A stretch of 64,000 nt of DNA from Phaeodactylum tricornutum CCAP 1055/1 (Eukaryota > Bacillariophyta > Bacillariophyceae > Surirellales > Neidiaceae): assembly GCF_000150955.2 (NCBI RefSeq), contig NC_011699.1:124001-188000 (forward strand), given 5' to 3'. How positions within the stretch are numbered: position 1 is the first letter of the stretch; every line of letters begins with the position of its first letter. Positions 51,042 through 61,290 of the stretch are shown one piece after another. The position numbers were made by a program, and so were the translations under genes. Under the pieces are notes generated by a model that was not told the DNA's origin, did no database searches, and was given only the letters and a program-made list of their open reading frames with translations.

Positions 51042-52607
51042 ATGGCGCAATTTAAAGTTACAGCTTCCATTCTGCTCAGTGCTTTGCTTTTGCAAGGATC
51101 GCAGGCTAAGTTTTTCTCGGAGGACTCTGAGGTCCTCACTGTCAATCGTGTACCAAAGATTAGCAAAAGTGGCAACAAAAGCCAACCTCTAAGGGAACCG
51201 GAATCGGTGCCTTCGTCGTCTTTTTCGGGCGGTTTTATTACAGCCGAAAAGGAAGTTTCGACTGCCTTCCGAGACCGTACCAGTACCGCTTTTGGCCGAG
51301 TCTCCTGGGGAAACAATACTCTCAAACGGAGCAAAAGGACAAAGAGTGCCAAAGGCTCCGACCCAGGAAGCTCAGATTCAACTCCGGGCAGCGAGATTCT
51401 AACTGTCATTCGTCAACGGCAAAAACGAGGGGGTAAGGGTTCGAGCAAGGATGACAACGCTTTACGAACGATTGAGCCAAAAGAGAGCCCCACTCCGTCA
51501 CCGGTGGACCTTTCCACTTTTTCTCCCGGTATGATCGACGAAACGCCCCAACCCAGCCCCGAAGAAACTTTTGCCCCCACATTGACTGGAACGACGCCTG
51601 TACCAAGCATAATTCAGACAAATCCTGGAGTACTGGCAACACCATTTCCTACTGACGAAGATGCCTTGCCGACGCCTTTTCCTACATTCTTTCCAACTGC
51701 GAACGAAAACCCTTTCCCTACCATTCCACAAAGTACATTCTTGCCCACTCCCACACCTCTATGCTTCGAGTCATCGCTGGAATTGCAATTCGCGGTAGAC
51801 GAGTATTTGCTAGACAGCAGTCCCGACACGGAAGTGGCGTTCTTCTACGGGCATCCGATGGAAGAGTGGTGCGTCTCCAGCATCGTGGACTTCAGCAACC
51901 TTTTCTCTGCCTTTCGGAATTCGGACACCAGTACCTTCAATGAGCCTCTGAATGGTTGGGATATGTCGAGTGCCGAAACACTCGAAAACATGTTCGCGGG
52001 GGCCGAAAGCTTCGACCAACCCCTGTTTGATTGGGATACGTCCAACGTGTCTACTATGACTCGAGCGTTTAGTGGAGCAGAAAGTTTCAACAGCGACATA
52101 CGAGCTTGGGATACCTCAAACGTCCTAGATATGCAAGCAATGTTTGCGGGAGCTATCAGCTTTAATGGCAATATTGCTTCTTGGGACATTCGAAATGTGG
52201 AGAATTTGTCTTTCATGTTCGCTGAAGCAACGAGCTTTGCTGGGGATTTATCGCAATGGGAACCACTCAGTGCCATTTCAATGGTGCAAATGTTTCTCGG
52301 TGCTAGCTCATTCAACAGCGATATTTCGAGATGGGACGTATCGGCAGTCGAATTATTCTCGAGTATGTTCAACGAAGCGATTTCCTTCAACCAAGACATA
52401 TCTGGATTCGATTTGTCGAGTGCGACCAATTTGGACCGTATGATGTTCATGGCAGAGTCCTTTAGCCAAGATGTATGCAACTGGGGTTCTACGCTTGACC
52501 CATTTTTGGCTCCGTTCGAAGTTTTTCAAGGCACGGATTGCCCAAACGTCTCGGATCCCAGCCTTGATAACACCCCTCCAGGTCCCCTTTGCTTTCAATG
52601 TTCGTAG
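51042..52607 (+). CDS. Secreted DUF285/BspA-like repeat protein
   Basis: A 521-residue single-exon protein. A signal peptide (residues 1-22, ending GSQA) is followed by a basic/Ser-rich region and a Pro/Thr stalk (PTPFPTFFPT-type repeats, about 145-240). The C-terminal part holds seven to eight 25-residue repeats of the pattern F-[ND]-x-[DP]-[IL]-x-x-W-D-x-S-x-V-x-x-M-x-x-M-F. This is the DUF285/BspA-like leucine-rich type found in bacterial surface proteins and abundant in some protists and diatoms. There is no C-terminal membrane anchor. It probably acts at the cell surface in adhesion or recognition; that is inferred from the family. Confidence 0.85.
   Translation: MAQFKVTASILLSALLLQGSQAKFFSEDSEVLTVNRVPKISKSGNKSQPLREPESVPSSSFSGGFITAEKEVSTAFRDRTSTAFGRVSWGNNTLKRSKRTKSAKGSDPGSSDSTPGSEILTVIRQRQKRGGKGSSKDDNALRTIEPKESPTPSPVDLSTFSPGMIDETPQPSPEETFAPTLTGTTPVPSIIQTNPGVLATPFPTDEDALPTPFPTFFPTANENPFPTIPQSTFLPTPTPLCFESSLELQFAVDEYLLDSSPDTEVAFFYGHPMEEWCVSSIVDFSNLFSAFRNSDTSTFNEPLNGWDMSSAETLENMFAGAESFDQPLFDWDTSNVSTMTRAFSGAESFNSDIRAWDTSNVLDMQAMFAGAISFNGNIASWDIRNVENLSFMFAEATSFAGDLSQWEPLSAISMVQMFLGASSFNSDISRWDVSAVELFSSMFNEAISFNQDISGFDLSSATNLDRMMFMAESFSQDVCNWGSTLDPFLAPFEVFQGTDCPNVSDPSLDNTPPGPLCFQCS
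51936..52491 (+). repeat. 25-codon tandem repeats of the DUF285 domain
   Basis: Seven full copies and one partial of a 75-base unit start at about 51936, 52011, 52086, 52161, 52236, 52311 and 52386. The protein core (WD, MF and SFN positions) is kept more than the bases, so the array is old and under protein-level constraint. Confidence 0.75.
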
Positions 52608-52911
52608 TTTCTGAAATCTAAATATGGCCGCAGTCGGCGAGTTGGTTGCTAGAGATCTCGTCGCCTACGCTACAGGAAGACGTACGGTAGTTCAACACAC
52701 AAACAACGCTATTCCGTAAACTATCTAGATAATGGAATGAGCCACCATGAACAGGGTATTCTCGATTTCAGCTTCGCCATTTTTACAACAAAGTGTGTGG
52801 GGAGATGGATTGGTCTAATGTTAAGATAATTGAAAAATGTGAAATTTCAAGCAAAGTACTGATTACTGGACGGAATCAACGCCGATTCGTTCTTGTTCCT
52901 TGCTCCCGAGT
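52608..52911. other. Convergent intergenic region
   Basis: About 300 bases holding the 3' ends of two converging genes. Nothing else was seen. Confidence 0.4.
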
Positions 52912-54492
52912 CTAGGGCTTGGCGTCCTTGTTCTTAGCAACTACCTTGGCCACGGCGGCTTCGAACATGGCCATGGCCGCGTCGATTTCGTCCGCACTGA
53001 TAATCAATGGTGGCACGAATCGCACTACGTTGCTACCCGCCGCCACTAAGAGCAAACCTTCATCCATGGCTGCTTGGACGATAACGCCAGGCGGAATGGA
53101 GGAATCCGTCACGACGACACCTCGCATGAGTCCCCATCCGCGAACGGCCCCAAGCGTGTCAGGGTACTTTTCGGCCACGGCTTGCAAACCCGCTTCGAGT
53201 TGAGTACCTCGTTCCTTTACGTTGGTGAGCAAATTATGCTCGCACATGTACGAGGCGACGGCTAGGCCCGCACTGCAGGCCAAGGGGTTACCACCGTAGG
53301 TGCTGGCGTGATCACCGGGGCCAAAGACGTTGGCGGCGTCCCCGCGGGCCATCATGGCGCCGATCGGAACGCCACCACCCAAGGCCTTGGCGGAAGTGAA
53401 GATGTCCGGTTCAACCCCCAGGTTTTCGTATCCCCATAATCTTCCGGAGCGCCCCATGCCGACCTGGACTTCGTCGCACATCATAAGGGCACCAGTTTCG
53501 TCGCATATTTCTCGAATGGTACGGAAGAATTCCTCGTCTCCGGCAATAATACCACCTTCTCCCTGCAAAGCTTCCATCATAATGGCAGCCAATCCTTGTC
53601 CGGACTCTTGCACTTCCTGAACTGCTGCCCGGAGTTCGTCAACGCTGTTGTAGGTAATGTACTTGAAGCCTTGGACCATTTGTCCGTCGTACCCGAATCC
53701 CTTGTGGTACTTGGGCTGTGCCGTTGCGGTGAGTGCGGCGAGTGTGCGTCCGTGAAAAGAGTCTTTGGCCGTAATAATGACCGGCTTGGTAATTCCACGG
53801 TTACTGGCGTGTCGTCGTGCACATTTAATGGCAGCTTCGTTGGCTTCGGCTCCGCTGTTGCAGAAAAAGACCTTTTCGGCGACGGAGTTGTCGCAGAGCC
53901 AGTGCGCGAGGGCGGCCTGGGAGGGGATGAGGTAAAGATTGGAAACATGATGAACGGAGTTCATTTGCTGAACAATGGCGTTCGTGAGATAATCGTTGGC
54001 GTGTCCCAAAGCGCAGGTCGCAATACCGGCAACGCAATCGAGGTATTCTTTGCCGTCCGTGGTGTAGAGCTTGCAGCCTTTACCGTTCCGAATCGTCAAC
54101 GGGTAGCGTCTGAGTCGCAATTGTATGGTAAATAAACGAGTGTACGAGACAGAAAGAGAGCAGGAATGAGAACACGGAGAGACTGCGTATCCACAGAACA
54201 CATCAAATGAACACCGAAGATTCCGACCCGGTCTCCGACATAGCTTTCGCCTTACTCACCCATAGGTCTTTTGGACATTGAGATCGTAAAGGTCCGCCGT
54301 TTCCGAGGTCTTCATCATGTCGTCAATGGACTTGGGAGGAACCAACGACGAAGAAGTAATCTTTTCAATGGTTGCTGGCAGCGCAGAGATTGACCGAGAC
54401 GCGGCAGCGACGGACGGGGACAACAGAAATGATTCGCCGGTTGATGCCGCCAACAGCACCAATACGGGAGCGCTCGTCATTGTGAATTTCAT
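52912..54492 (-). CDS. Acetylornithine aminotransferase, plastid
   Basis: Two exons: 54492-54260 and 54109-52912. The 150-base intron (GTGAGT to CTCAG) joins QKTYG to RYPLTIRNGKG exactly as in the family. The product has 476 residues. The leader has a signal peptide ending TGES-FLLSPS, pointing to the plastid. Class III aminotransferase motifs: VFFCNSGAEANEAAIK, KDSFHGRTLAALTATA, EALQGEGGI, MMCDEVQVGMGRSGRLW and TSAKALGGGVPIGA with the PLP Lys at about 319. It transfers the amino group from N-acetylornithine to 2-oxoglutarate, a step of arginine synthesis. ArgD is favoured over ornithine aminotransferase by the leader and the GMGRSGRLWGYE wording, though I cannot exclude dual use. Confidence 0.92.
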
Positions 54493-55031
54493 CGTATTCG
54501 TCGAGTGATTGCTGTGTGTTGTGGACTGTGAATAAAAGGGACGGCGTGATATCTATTTGTTCGAGAAACCGAATTTATGTTACAGTTCATCACTGTCAGT
54601 GGGATCGGAACGGAATCGAGAGAGTAGAGAAAGTGCAACGGACCTCTCCACGCGTGCTACTACAGCAGGCCAGACCGTTTGCAACTGCAGAATCTTCCGT
54701 CGCGAACACAGCCGGAAGATTGTGCAATTCCGTTCGGGCACCACGGAAGGGTGTTCTTCGATTCGGGTCTGCTATCACTTCCGGGTACTGCTAAGTCCAA
54801 GTGTCGATCGTAGGTCCGGTGTCAGGAATCGTCCGTTCGCACCAACGAGCTGCGGAACGACCATGTTTCCCTAACCCTATTCCCAATACCCAGTTCCAAA
54901 TCCAAAATGATTCCAACGATCATCACGACGATGACAAGTTCTCCGGTTTCCTGTCGCCAAAATCAGTAAGACCCATAACACCAACAATACCAAAGTCTTA
55001 CAGCAGCCGCAACAACAGAAACCACTTTGAA
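54493..55031. other. Divergent intergenic region
   Basis: About 540 bases between divergent starts. The frame of the downstream peptidase gene is open back to 54801 but without an ATG. Confidence 0.4.
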
Positions 55032-55742
55032 ATGACAGTCCACGAAGTTACTTTGCACGTGTACCAGCTAGCGCCGGAAGGGCATGCGTTTTTTACGGGA
55101 GTTTTGCCGAGCCTCGGCCTGGGCGCGTACCATACGTGCATTGAGATTGATCAAAGTCGCTACACATTCGCACCGAAAGTAGGGATCGTGCGTTCCAGCG
55201 CACGTCACGAACACGCTCCCACCGGAGCTGTTTGGAAAGAAGCCATTGTCTTGGGATCCTGTCGACTCGAGCGAGGCAGAGTGGCACGCATTGTCCGCAT
55301 ACTGCAGGACCGATTCTTCGGTCAATTCGCGTATCATTTGGTACACCGCAACTGCAACCACTTTACCGAAACAATGGCAACCGCCTTGCTCTGTCACGAC
55401 GAAATCATCCAATCGGCTCTTTCGGGAAACGCAGAAACCAACGACAATGCCTTGCGTCCCCTAGTTGGTGCGTTGCGCACGTTTCCTACCTACATCAATC
55501 GACTCGCCAATACGTCCGGTCACTTTGTGTCATACGAGGCCAATACAATCCCTTGCCAAGTAGGCCAGGAAGCTGCCCATGCCGTTGTTGCATCTCAAGA
55601 CACGTCAGTCGAGAAAGCGTCCCGATCAGCCTCCACCCGGACGTCGGCCCTAGATACATCCGCGAATCGCACTGCCACTAAGAAAGTTCTGACCGATCGA
55701 CAAAAAGCAGCATTGGCAAAAATCAGAAAAACACCAGCGTGA
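55032..55742 (+). CDS. PPPDE/DeSI-like cysteine peptidase
   Basis: A 236-residue protein from the first in-frame ATG at 55032 (MTVHEVTLHVYQL). The PPPDE fold has its catalytic pair in LGLGAYHTCIEID (His 34) and YHLVHRNCNHFTE (Cys 108). These are permuted papain-like thiol peptidases that remove SUMO or ubiquitin. The domain covers about residues 3-170. A Ser/Thr-rich linker and a basic C-terminal helix (VLTDRQKAALAKIRKTP) follow; such a helix occurs at the end of several plant and algal relatives. No membrane or signal segment was seen. Substrate choice between SUMO and ubiquitin cannot be read from sequence. Confidence 0.85.
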   Translation: MTVHEVTLHVYQLAPEGHAFFTGVLPSLGLGAYHTCIEIDQSRYTFAPKVGIVRSSARHEHAPTGAVWKEAIVLGSCRLERGRVARIVRILQDRFFGQFAYHLVHRNCNHFTETMATALLCHDEIIQSALSGNAETNDNALRPLVGALRTFPTYINRLANTSGHFVSYEANTIPCQVGQEAAHAVVASQDTSVEKASRSASTRTSALDTSANRTATKKVLTDRQKAALAKIRKTPA

Positions 55743-55915
55743 GATTATCTACGACGGAAAGGTCACCAAGTTTCAGGGATTTGGGTTAAAGGGCCCCGAC
55801 TCGACCAACATCACTGGCAACGCTATCAACAGCACGGCCCGTTCCTTCTCCAACGATAATATGCATCAATCGAAGCCGCAGGCCGAAAGTTCCAGAATCT
55901 ATTTCTTATCAATAG

Positions 55916-56430
55916 TTGTTACCGTACAAAGGCTTGTGGGCTAGTGATCAATCATGTCACGAGGTCGACCAAATAAGTGTGAAAAACCTGAATGAAGTGA
56001 AAGGGCCTGTCGGAAAAGTGGTGTCGATCAAATTGAGGTCAGCCAGGTTTTGTAGTCGAAGTAGCCGCTCACCAGGAAAGTTTTTAAACATCATTGCTAT
56101 CGAAGAGGTCCTGTCAAGTTGCACAAGCGATTGTCTTCTAGACTACTTTACAGTTATTGAAGAGTACCCCAAGTGGAAGGAAGGTTACTGGATGCAAATT
56201 TATACCAGGGGAAGTGAGCACGGGGAAATCACAATGGACCCATCACGGTGAGCAGAATACAGAGTAAATGTTGTGCTTCTTCTTGGAGACTGCCTTTCTC
56301 TCCATTTCGCAAGTTGGTGCCTTTCATTGCTCTAAGCCACAATCTTGTGGACCAGACATCTCTGGTTCTTCCCAATGCCAGTAGCCGCTCTTTCCTTCGC
56401 ATGGGTACTCTCAATTTGTATCCGAATTTC
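55916..56430 (+). pseudogene. Decayed fragment of the SPRY-HECT ligase gene
   Basis: A 111-codon frame without known start matches part of the HECT gene at the window's left end. AIEEVLSSCTSDCLLDYF aligns with AVEEFLSRYTSNCLPDWF, and EYPKWKEGYWMQIYTRGS with EYTEWKEGYRAQVSTRGS. The DNA shares GTGGAAGGAAGGTTAC exactly. Similarity goes on past the stop at 56251: TTGTGCTTCTTCTTGGAGA here, TTGTGCTTCTTCCTGGAGA in the gene, with a short deletion before it. It corresponds to residues about 300-430 of the ligase as counted from its ATG at 107. It has neither SPRY nor HECT domain and looks like an old partial duplication, perhaps of another paralogue. Confidence 0.72.
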
Positions 56431-57312
56431 TGTCCTTTCTTACAGTTAATGCACAAGCTTCCTAGAATATATCCTAGTTGTATGTTACAAAAAGCGTAGA
56501 ATATCTCGGCACTTGAGACTAGATCAGAGACTCCGGACGACTGCAACACATCTCCCCACTAACATGCTTAAAGGAGAATCAGCTGTTGGTATGTGTTTTG
56601 TAAAGCGCTCTTTTTATACACGCTTTCCGCAGCGGACGCCGAGGCAATGTATGTTCCCACAACTATAAAGCGGATTGACGGTGAATTTGGTATAGTCTAT
56701 TGAAGCAATATAAAAAAATTTGGAGAGTTAAAGATAGCAAGACGGATAGCTACAATCAAGACCTTTATCATGTCCAAATTGATTGCTAACATCCCTCTTT
56801 TCCTGCTGCAGTTGTCGTCAAATTTGTGAGGGATTGGCTGTTCTACTCTGTCCCCTCCTTGCCTTAAACTGTCACGGCAGAGACAGGGGTACACCTATTT
56901 TCCAAAGTTATCTTTGATCTTTGATACATAGCAAGTACTTTTTTACCGTGTCAGAAGTCAGCGTCAGGGTCTGCGTTGATCGTTCTCAATGATCTGTGTG
57001 ATACGCGAGATGGGGTATCTCAAAAGGAGAGATGACAGTGAACCGTTTGTGCCGGGTATTTGACAGAGAGTGACAAATTTGACAATGAACTCTTCGTCTC
57101 GAAAAAAGCTGTGATACCCATATATTGCAAAAGAAGGCTCGGTCGCCTGCTCATGACTCATGTCAGACGGGACAGTGTCACCCTGTTCTCATAGTCAAAG
57201 CCTGTCTACGTTTTCCTTCGCGAACATGGGAGGCTTTTGCACACAATTCAATAACAGTAGCATCCACTCTAGGTCAATATAAATCTATCCGTTTCCTTCC
57301 ACTTCTTGCGCC
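56431..57312. other. Intergenic region
   Basis: About 880 bases between the decayed fragment and the next gene. Weak similarity to the ligase gene could continue at its left edge. No independent gene was seen. Confidence 0.4.
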
Positions 57313-59304
57313 ATGACGCTCACGCGAATCCCCCTTATTGCGGAAATGTTACTCTTGCATTTGATGTGCATCGATTCCAGGCGCGTGTGCGCCTTTGCTC
57401 CAACCCCGTGGGGTGCCAGAGTGCGAACGGTCCGTCCCTGCTCGTGGCGGGTTGAGAAATTTGCTCCAATGGATACCACAACACGACAAGCAGCCGCCCA
57501 CAGCAATTCCGATAGCGCCGAGGAGAGCAATGTAGAAAAGATCAACAACAAGACTAGTAAGAAGGAGAATGTGGACTTGCCGTTGTTTTCGCTCGATGCC
57601 GGCGCCTTGCCAGACGTAGGTACGAACCTTGGAATTGATCTGGGAAGTATGTTGGAGCCGCTGAGTGACCAGGAAGCCGCGGAACTCAAAGCCGCAGCCA
57701 CGGAGGTCATCAACGACGGGGTCGCCAAGGGTATTGACGAAATCGCCCTGCTCCGAGCCAATTTACAGCGCGAACTGAAACGCCAGTCAGAGAGTCTGCA
57801 AGCGCAGGCAGACGCTCGCGCCAAAGTTGAGTCCGATCGGCTTCTGCGCAAGATCGACGCGCTCACGGACGCCTTCTTATCGAGCAACGAATTCGCCCGG
57901 ACAACTACCAAGCGCGCGGCAGCGGCGGATCAATCCATGGAAGGAGAAGGATTGGAAGTGGGTGTGTGGGGCGTCCTGAACGGTGCCGCCGTGCCCACTT
58001 CTGGCAGCAACGTCTTGCTAGGTAGTATTCAGTCGGCCTTACAGAGCGGAGCACGAATCAAGGACGAGGAACCCGAATCTAAGGATGCGACGACTGAAAA
58101 GATTGCCGATTCGGAGAATCGCATCGTCGTAGTGGCGGACGAGTCCCAGGATGTGTTCGCCAAAAAACTGATTGCTCCCTTGACGGCATCGCTTACACAG
58201 CTCTTGCCGGGCATTGTGGTGGACGTTTACAAACCGACTGCGACGATTCCTTTGGGAGCGGACAATGCAAAAGTCGTTTTATTATTCCTGACGTCTCTCA
58301 GTGATCAGTCGTCGGTCAAGAACTTGTTGGACCGGTGTTTGCGCAAAATTCTGCGCGCCGATGGTGCCGTTGGTCGCCCTCCTACACAGATTGTCGCTCT
58401 TTCCACATTGGGAACGGAGCGCTTCGATAAAATGCCCTACAGTATGCAGAATCTCATGGGAGGTAAACTGAAGAAACGCCGCGAAATGGAAGAAAGCCTG
58501 ATCAGCACTGTTCGCAACCGCGCTGTGGAACCCGCCTTAGATTATACCATTTGCAAACTCGGCGAGCTCACGGATATTGTTTCGGATGGGTTTGCCTTGA
58601 AATCAGGGGATGCCGTTGACGGGAACTTGGAGCTTGAGACAGCCGTATCCATCGTAACACAAGCTATCGCCATGCAACCGTTTGCTCGTAATGCTACCCT
58701 GTCCTGTGCCGGCAAGCTTGGTACCGCTTCCGCCGCCACTGCTGAAGAACAACTGACACAACAAGCCATCCTCGACGATTCCTTTTTGCAGCTCGACGGG
58801 CCCGAACTCTACCGCGTAGTTATACCAAGTTCCGATGTCGCCGTCGACTTCCCCGTACTCGTCGAATACGTGCGTGAGTGGGCTATGCTATTGGCCGAGA
58901 CAGGTAAGGGCTTGACGACACCTATTCGGGCCCAGGTTCCACCCCCACCGTTGTCAAGGAGTCCACTGCCACCGACAGTCGCTGAACAAGCTACTGTGCA
59001 GCTCTTATTTATGCCGACCAACACTGGAAACAAATATTTGAGCAAGGAAGAAGAGCGGACTCGCGACAAGGCGAATTCGAATACCGTCAATACCCCTATG
59101 AAAATGACCACCAAGGAAGGTGGGATGGAAGTGGCCGTTGAAATTACCAAAGGCCTGACCGGGGCGTCCAGTCTGCGCATTCGTGCAAAGCGCTGCAATT
59201 ACGTTGAGGGGGCCGTGCTCAAGGAGATCACCGAGAGCACGCTCGTCAATCGTCTCAAGGAAGGCGTAGCGGTATGGCAAAAACAGCACCAAACTACCTC
59301 ATGA
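57313..59304 (+). CDS. Plastid-targeted NAD(P)-binding-like protein
   Basis: A 663-residue single-exon protein. The signal peptide ends RRVCAFAPTPWGARVRT, a clear ASAFAP-type plastid address. Residues about 110-195 are a predicted coiled coil (AELKAAATEVINDGVAKG, QRELKRQSESLQAQADA). The centre (about 265-430) reads like an atypical short-chain dehydrogenase fold: NRIVVVADESQDVFAKKLIA, KVVLLFLTSL, QIVALSTLGTERFDKMPYSM and LDYTICKLGEL. The last blocks resemble the NAD(P)-binding proteins related to complex I assembly and plastid quality control. The normal GxxGxxG loop is not obvious, so cofactor binding is uncertain. A Pro-rich linker and a small C-terminal domain follow. Function unknown. Confidence 0.75.
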   Translation: MTLTRIPLIAEMLLLHLMCIDSRRVCAFAPTPWGARVRTVRPCSWRVEKFAPMDTTTRQAAAHSNSDSAEESNVEKINNKTSKKENVDLPLFSLDAGALPDVGTNLGIDLGSMLEPLSDQEAAELKAAATEVINDGVAKGIDEIALLRANLQRELKRQSESLQAQADARAKVESDRLLRKIDALTDAFLSSNEFARTTTKRAAAADQSMEGEGLEVGVWGVLNGAAVPTSGSNVLLGSIQSALQSGARIKDEEPESKDATTEKIADSENRIVVVADESQDVFAKKLIAPLTASLTQLLPGIVVDVYKPTATIPLGADNAKVVLLFLTSLSDQSSVKNLLDRCLRKILRADGAVGRPPTQIVALSTLGTERFDKMPYSMQNLMGGKLKKRREMEESLISTVRNRAVEPALDYTICKLGELTDIVSDGFALKSGDAVDGNLELETAVSIVTQAIAMQPFARNATLSCAGKLGTASAATAEEQLTQQAILDDSFLQLDGPELYRVVIPSSDVAVDFPVLVEYVREWAMLLAETGKGLTTPIRAQVPPPPLSRSPLPPTVAEQATVQLLFMPTNTGNKYLSKEEERTRDKANSNTVNTPMKMTTKEGGMEVAVEITKGLTGASSLRIRAKRCNYVEGAVLKEITESTLVNRLKEGVAVWQKQHQTTS

Positions 59305-59602
59305 AGCCTTGGGGGAGAATAGACGGATGTTAAAAAACTTTAGCGGGGTTCGGTTTGTCCATCACCTGCAATAAACATTTCTAATCATTGGCAGACGGCA
59401 ATGAAGCACTACACGGGTAACACAAACATCTTGCCATGGGCACCCACAGCCTCATTACGCTAGGCACTAAAAAGAGTATCCAACGTAGGCACTTAAATTT
59501 CGCTAACTACATGAACGGCTGCAACACAAAACCTTGCCAATCTTTGTGTGATTTGATGTCGACTCTATATTCGATGAAAGACCTAGTGCACGAAACAATA
59601 AA

Positions 59603-61290
59603 TCACGATTGGACGCGCTTACGGTAGCGCACGGTGCAATCCCCTTTGGGTCCAACGACCATATCGTCGTAGCCGATATCGGGCATGCCTGGTTCGACTC
59701 GTTCTAGTTCGTACTCGCGCAAGAGTACGGAGATAATTGTTTTGACTTGTAAAAAGGCAAAGTTTTGTCCCATACAGGAATGTAGTCCCCCTCCAAAGCC
59801 CATGTATGCGTAGGGCTGCTTGTGTTCTTCCCGGGGTGCGGCGAAGCGATCCGGATCGTAGGTATCGGGGTCGGCAAAAGTCTCCTTCATTCGCATGGAT
59901 ACAGTGGGACTAACCACGACCATGTCGCCCTGCGGAATCACGTACGATTTCCCTTCCGACTGAATTTTAACATCACGTTCGGCTTTACGAAGGATCATGA
60001 TAAAGGTGGGGCACATACGGAGGGCTTCCCGCATGCAATTGTGTAATAACTCCATGTTTTGCAAATCTTCGTACTCAATGGGTTTGTTGAGGTCTCCACC
60101 CAGGACCGTCTTTTGCTCGGCCAGTATACGGGAGACCAACGTTGGGTCGTTGGCGATGAATAAGCTGGTCCAGGTTGACGTGATACAGGACGTATGCTGT
60201 CCCGCAAACAAGAGGGCAATCAGCAGTCCGGTTACTTGGTCCATGGTAACGGCCGAGCCGTCTTTGTACTTAATGTCCATAAAGAGTGAGAGGATATCGG
60301 TACCGTCCGACCGTTCCGGATGCAGCTGTCGCTCTTCAATGACTTTGGTGAAGAGTCGCACCATTTCTTTGCGTGCCACGTCCCGTTTGCGATGGGCTTG
60401 GGAAGGGGCCGTTGGCCAAAATACCGTGAGCGGCGTCAGACCGTGATCCAAATCATGGTATAGCTCCTGGACTTCTTTGAAGATGTGAGTTCGGACGTCT
60501 TCACCGTGCAGACAGCGTGATGCGGTGAGAATGGTAAGTTCCGACAGGGCCTTGAGTAGATCAATCTGTCCCGCGTCACCCCAATTCTTGATGTAGGCCC
60601 GGGTCTCTTGTTCAATTTTGGGAATGTAGGCCTTGAGGCGTGCGGTGCGGAGTCCGTTGGCCATGGTTTGGAACTGCACTTGTCGGTTTTTTTTGGAAGC
60701 GTCGTAGACGACATCGTTTCCAAAGACGGGACGGGTAAAGTCGTAGACTTCGGACTGCGAGAGAACATCGTCGTTGGCTTTGAAAAAGATCTCCTGGGCT
60801 TCCGGGCCAATGAGGAAGGTCAAGCGTTTGTGGAAGATCTGTGTGGGAGCGACCAATGACCAATCAGTGGTGAGGCATAGGGACAGATTTGGCCACGTTC
60901 GTTTGCGGTGCGCTTGACGGCGAGTGCGTTACAGTTGAATCGGATTCAGTGGGACGGGAAAGACCGCGACCGGCGATACAAAAGCCAAGACCAAGCAATG
61001 TGGAATCTTTGCCAAAAGGACAACTCGATACACACACACACATATCGAGTAAACACACGCAATCCGTAGATACGTACGGGAATGGTAAAGACCTTGCCGT
61101 GATCTTTCAAGCAGCGCTGCATCATGAAATGGGGGGAACGGAAGAACTCCACAATGTGTCCAATGACGGGAATGGGCACCAAGGGGGAAGACGTTACGAC
61201 GGGCGGTGCATGCTTCCCGCCGGTGCGAGGTCGCAGCAAGAAGAACCACAACGCCGTCAGGCCCGTAACTACCACAAGTGCCACAATCAT
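59603..61290 (-). CDS. CYP51: Sterol 14-alpha-demethylase (cytochrome P450 CYP51)
   Basis: Two exons: 61290-61078 and 60838-59603. The 239-base intron (GTACGT to CACACAG) joins HGKVFTIP to IFHKRLTFLIGPEAQE in phase. The product has 482 residues. An N-terminal membrane anchor (MIVALVVVTGLTALWFFLL) precedes PPVVTSSPLVPIPVIGH. P450 landmarks: the I-helix LLFAGQHTSCITS, ExxR in CMREALRM, and the heme loop GFGGGLHSCMGQNFA with the ligand Cys at about 426. The AGQHTS and substrate-region wording identify CYP51, which removes the 14-alpha methyl group of sterol precursors in the ER. Length is normal. The gene is divergent from the sigma-factor gene, with 1.3 kb between starts. Confidence 0.93.

Noticed and set aside
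51845-52480. 211-codon minus-strand ORF in the DUF285 repeats
   Set aside because: Its length comes from the 75-base periodicity of the repeat array on the other strand.
61021-61050. CACACA run in the CYP51 intron as a functional repeat
   Set aside because: A short dinucleotide run inside an intron needs no special explanation.
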